This document shows positions 5,696 through 7,339 of a DNA stretch of 7,339 bases, one piece after another; the first letter of the stretch is position 1, and each line of letters starts with the position of its first letter. A program made the translations under genes and the position numbers. This DNA is from Xanthobacteraceae bacterium (GTDB lineage: Bacteria > Pseudomonadota > Alphaproteobacteria > Rhizobiales > Xanthobacteraceae), in contig JASHXZ010000399.1 in assembly GCA_030043285.1 (NCBI GenBank), forward strand, positions 1-7,339, in the 5' to 3' direction. The notes below the pieces were generated by a model. That model ran no database searches. It was given only the letters and a program-made list of their open reading frames with translations, and was not told the DNA's origin.

Positions 5696-6488
5696 CTATG
5701 AGCGTATCGACGGGATCTCCACGGTTTCGGTAATTCTGCTCGTGGCGGGCGCAACGGAACCGGCACGTCGGCGCGATGGCTTCACCTTGATCGAGGTCTT
5801 GGCCGCGCTCGCGATTTCTTCCGTGATCATTGTGGCGACGGCTGCGCTCATTCACACGGTTGCGAGAAATTTTGATCGTGGAACGCGTGGTGTGGACGCG
5901 GCCGATCGCCTCGTGCTCGCCGTCGAACGTCTGGCGGCAGATTTTGGTTCGGCCCGCTTCGTTGTATGGACGATGCAGAGCGGTCCCGCGTTGGCCTTTA
6001 GAGGCGAGCAGGCAAATGGTGAAAAACCGGGGCGGATTATGTTCGTCAGCGGCGCGGGCATTGGCTCCGCATCGCGCACCGATGAGGTCGTCAGCCTCAC
6101 AATCGAGCGAGCCGGCGGTGTGACACGCCTGGTGCGCCGCCGTGCAGCATGGACAGGACCGGACATGCTCATCGAGCGCGCATCCATGCGCGACCCGGTG
6201 GTTCTCATCGAGGGGAACCTGGACATCTCCTTTTTGTTCGCTCGCCTCGCTGCCGGGGGCGCGCTTGTTTGGAGTCCGACCTGGATCGGTGAGACGACAC
6301 TGCCACGCTTCGTGCGGCTCAATATGCGTGACCGCGCCACTGGCGCCGACCCTGTTGGCGAAGCGGATTTCATCGTGAGCGCCGATGCTCCCTTGGCCTG
6401 CGGGCGTCCGGATGCCGGCCTTGATTGCCTTTCCCGCGCGTTGCCGGTGCTGAAGCCGCCTGCTGTCTCGGTGGGGAGTTCAGGATGA
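5676..6488 (+). CDS. gspJ: Type II secretion minor pseudopilin GspJ
   Basis: GspJ is the minor pseudopilin that joins GspI and GspK at the pseudopilus tip. The prepilin signal RRRDG|FTLIEVLAALAISSVIIVATAALI has Gly35 before the cut and Glu40 at +5, followed by the family-typical RLVLAVERLAADFGSARFV region. The C-terminal part contains two cysteines (242 and 251) that could form a disulfide. From ATG 5676 it is 270 residues, rather long for GspJ. This start has AAGG (5666-5669) 6 nt upstream and overlaps the preceding gene by 20 nt. The leader it produces is odd: 35 residues with a hydrophobic run STVSVILLVAGA (15-26). GTG 5742 would give a 13-residue leader of normal type but has no visible ribosome site. 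The unusual N-terminus fits an insertion that displaced the original start. gspK follows with an ATGA overlap. Confidence 0.92.
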   Translation: MATTPTDYERIDGISTVSVILLVAGATEPARRRDGFTLIEVLAALAISSVIIVATAALIHTVARNFDRGTRGVDAADRLVLAVERLAADFGSARFVVWTMQSGPALAFRGEQANGEKPGRIMFVSGAGIGSASRTDEVVSLTIERAGGVTRLVRRRAAWTGPDMLIERASMRDPVVLIEGNLDISFLFARLAAGGALVWSPTWIGETTLPRFVRLNMRDRATGADPVGEADFIVSADAPLACGRPDAGLDCLSRALPVLKPPAVSVGSSG

Positions 6489-7339
6489 CCGACCACGATT
6501 CACGACGCGGCATGGTGCTGGTGGTCGTACTGTGGACGATCGCGCTCTGTTCGACACTTGCTATGGCGGCAGCAGTGAGCTTCCGAAGCTTCGTCGGTAT
6601 CGTCGCAGTCGATCAAGATCGGGTGCGAGGCGACGCGCTGCTCACAGCGGGACTTGAAGTGGCCGCACGCCTGGCCATGGACTGGCCTGACAAGCCGCTG
6701 CTCGATCGCGAGACGGCATTTGATCTGTCCACCGGCAGGGTGAGCGTTCAAATCAACGATGAAGGCGGACGCATCGACCTCGGAAAGGCACCAGCTGATT
6801 TTCTGGCTCATATGTTGCTTTCGATCGGTGCGCCGCAAGCGGAGGCCGTAGGCGTAGCGCAAGCGATCGTCAGATGGCGCAGCCATGTCCAAGCTCAGTC
6901 GGAAAACGCAGCTCCATCACAGGCGCATATCGAGGGGACAAACGATGGATTTTTCGCCGGTGTTGATCAGGTTGCCGAAGTTCCCGGCATGAGGCCCGAA
7001 TGGGTGGCGGCGATCCGGCCGCTGACGACGGTGTTCGGCGCAGAAACCGTGAATCCGTTGACCGCGCCTGCGGGCGTCATTGCGTCCGTACCGGGCGTCG
7101 GCCGCGATCAAGTGGCTGCGTTTCTCGCAGCGCGCCGTAGCTCGCCGAATGACGCGGCTCGGCTCGCCGCAATCTTGGGACCAGGGCAGGGGCTTGTAGC
7201 GGCGAAACCGCAGCAGGTCGTCTCGTTAAGGCTCGCCGCGATGCTCACGGACGGTTATAGCGCCGCGGTACATGCCGTCATCGTACTGCTGCCTCACGAT
7301 CAGCAGCCATTTCGCGTTCTCGCCTGGACGCCCCTTCGT
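6485..7339 (+). CDS. gspK: Type II secretion pseudopilin GspK, 3' end cut by window
   Basis: GspK caps the pseudopilus tip. The frame is open for 285 codons from ATG 6485 to the right edge, so it lacks a stop in the window; most of the gene should be present, as GspK proteins are about 280-330 residues. The signal is RRG|MVLVVVLWTIALCSTLAM, with Gly9 before the cut. Valine rather than glutamate at +5 (V14) is the known hallmark of GspK. Also typical are INDEGGRIDL (90-99), the DQVAEVPGM segment (161-169), VNPLTAP (189-195) and the VPGVG turn (202-206). The ATG overlaps the gspJ stop (ATGA), and GGGGAG (6473-6478) 6 nt upstream is a good ribosome site, so coupling to gspJ and independent initiation are both plausible. 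gspL and gspM would be expected further right. Confidence 0.94.
   Translation, partial: MTDHDSRRGMVLVVVLWTIALCSTLAMAAAVSFRSFVGIVAVDQDRVRGDALLTAGLEVAARLAMDWPDKPLLDRETAFDLSTGRVSVQINDEGGRIDLGKAPADFLAHMLLSIGAPQAEAVGVAQAIVRWRSHVQAQSENAAPSQAHIEGTNDGFFAGVDQVAEVPGMRPEWVAAIRPLTTVFGAETVNPLTAPAGVIASVPGVGRDQVAAFLAARRSSPNDAARLAAILGPGQGLVAAKPQQVVSLRLAAMLTDGYSAAVHAVIVLLPHDQQPFRVLAWTPLR

Larger units (their letters stand above)
4639..5754 (+). mobile_element. Putative inserted segment (about 1.1 kb) splitting the gspI-gspJ junction
   Basis: Everything between the end of gspI and the gspJ prepilin signal is foreign to a gsp operon. A 6-bp direct repeat gcgcaa flanks it (4633-4638 and 5749-5754). Removing one copy plus the intervening DNA joins the open frame leaving gspI (...KQTAGGRPSTS) to ATEPARRRDG|FTLIE of gspJ in frame, which would restore a conventional prepilin leader. 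I found no terminal inverted repeats, transposase or integrase, so the mechanism is unknown and the exact ends are uncertain. A 6-bp match found by inspection could be chance. The mobile-element label is inference. Confidence 0.35.

Noticed and set aside
5852..6496. Reverse-strand 214-codon frame opposite gspJ
   Set aside because: It is antisense to gspJ, its Arg/Ser/Pro-rich composition is that of a shadow frame, and it has no domain features.

Overview
The window looks like chromosomal DNA from an alphaproteobacterium, probably of the Rhizobiales/Bradyrhizobium-Rhodopseudomonas kind. It is GC-rich, it carries a C4-pathway 5-aminolevulinate synthase (hemA), and its type II secretion genes are of the alphaproteobacterial sort. 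This placement is inference from gene content; no marker in the window fixes the genus.

Layout. Positions 1-236 hold the 5' end of hemA on the minus strand. Positions 237-718 are the divergent intergenic region. It contains a perfect 20-bp tandem duplication in which each copy has a small palindrome, and a possible hemA promoter lies on the hemA side of it. From 719 to the right edge runs a plus-strand type II secretion (general secretory pathway) operon: gspE (ATPase), gspF (inner-membrane platform), gspH and gspI (minor pseudopilins), an unrelated DUF3102-type gene, gspJ (minor pseudopilin) and gspK (tip pseudopilin, cut by the window edge). Most junctions are tight or overlapping (9-nt gap E-F, ATGA overlap J-K, 53-nt overlap H-I), as expected for translational coupling.

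How the genes work together. GspE hydrolyses ATP at the inner membrane and, with GspF, drives assembly of a pseudopilus. GspH, I, J and K form the tip complex that primes it. The major pseudopilin gspG, normally between gspF and gspH, is not present as an intact gene. An out-of-frame stretch at 3612-3710 reads like the conserved C-terminal end of GspG, so gspG appears to have been deleted down to a short remnant. gspC, gspD, gspL and gspM are also not in the window.

A second disturbance is the roughly 1.1-kb block between gspI and gspJ. It holds about 370 bp of non-coding DNA with hairpins, then the DUF3102-type gene, which overlaps the start of gspJ. The block looks inserted. Splicing it out at a 6-bp direct repeat (gcgcaa at 4633-4638 and 5749-5754) joins a frame running out of the end of gspI to the gspJ prepilin signal. 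The window therefore shows a secretion operon that has lost its major pseudopilin gene in place and gained an accessory gene. No wholly new system could be demonstrated.
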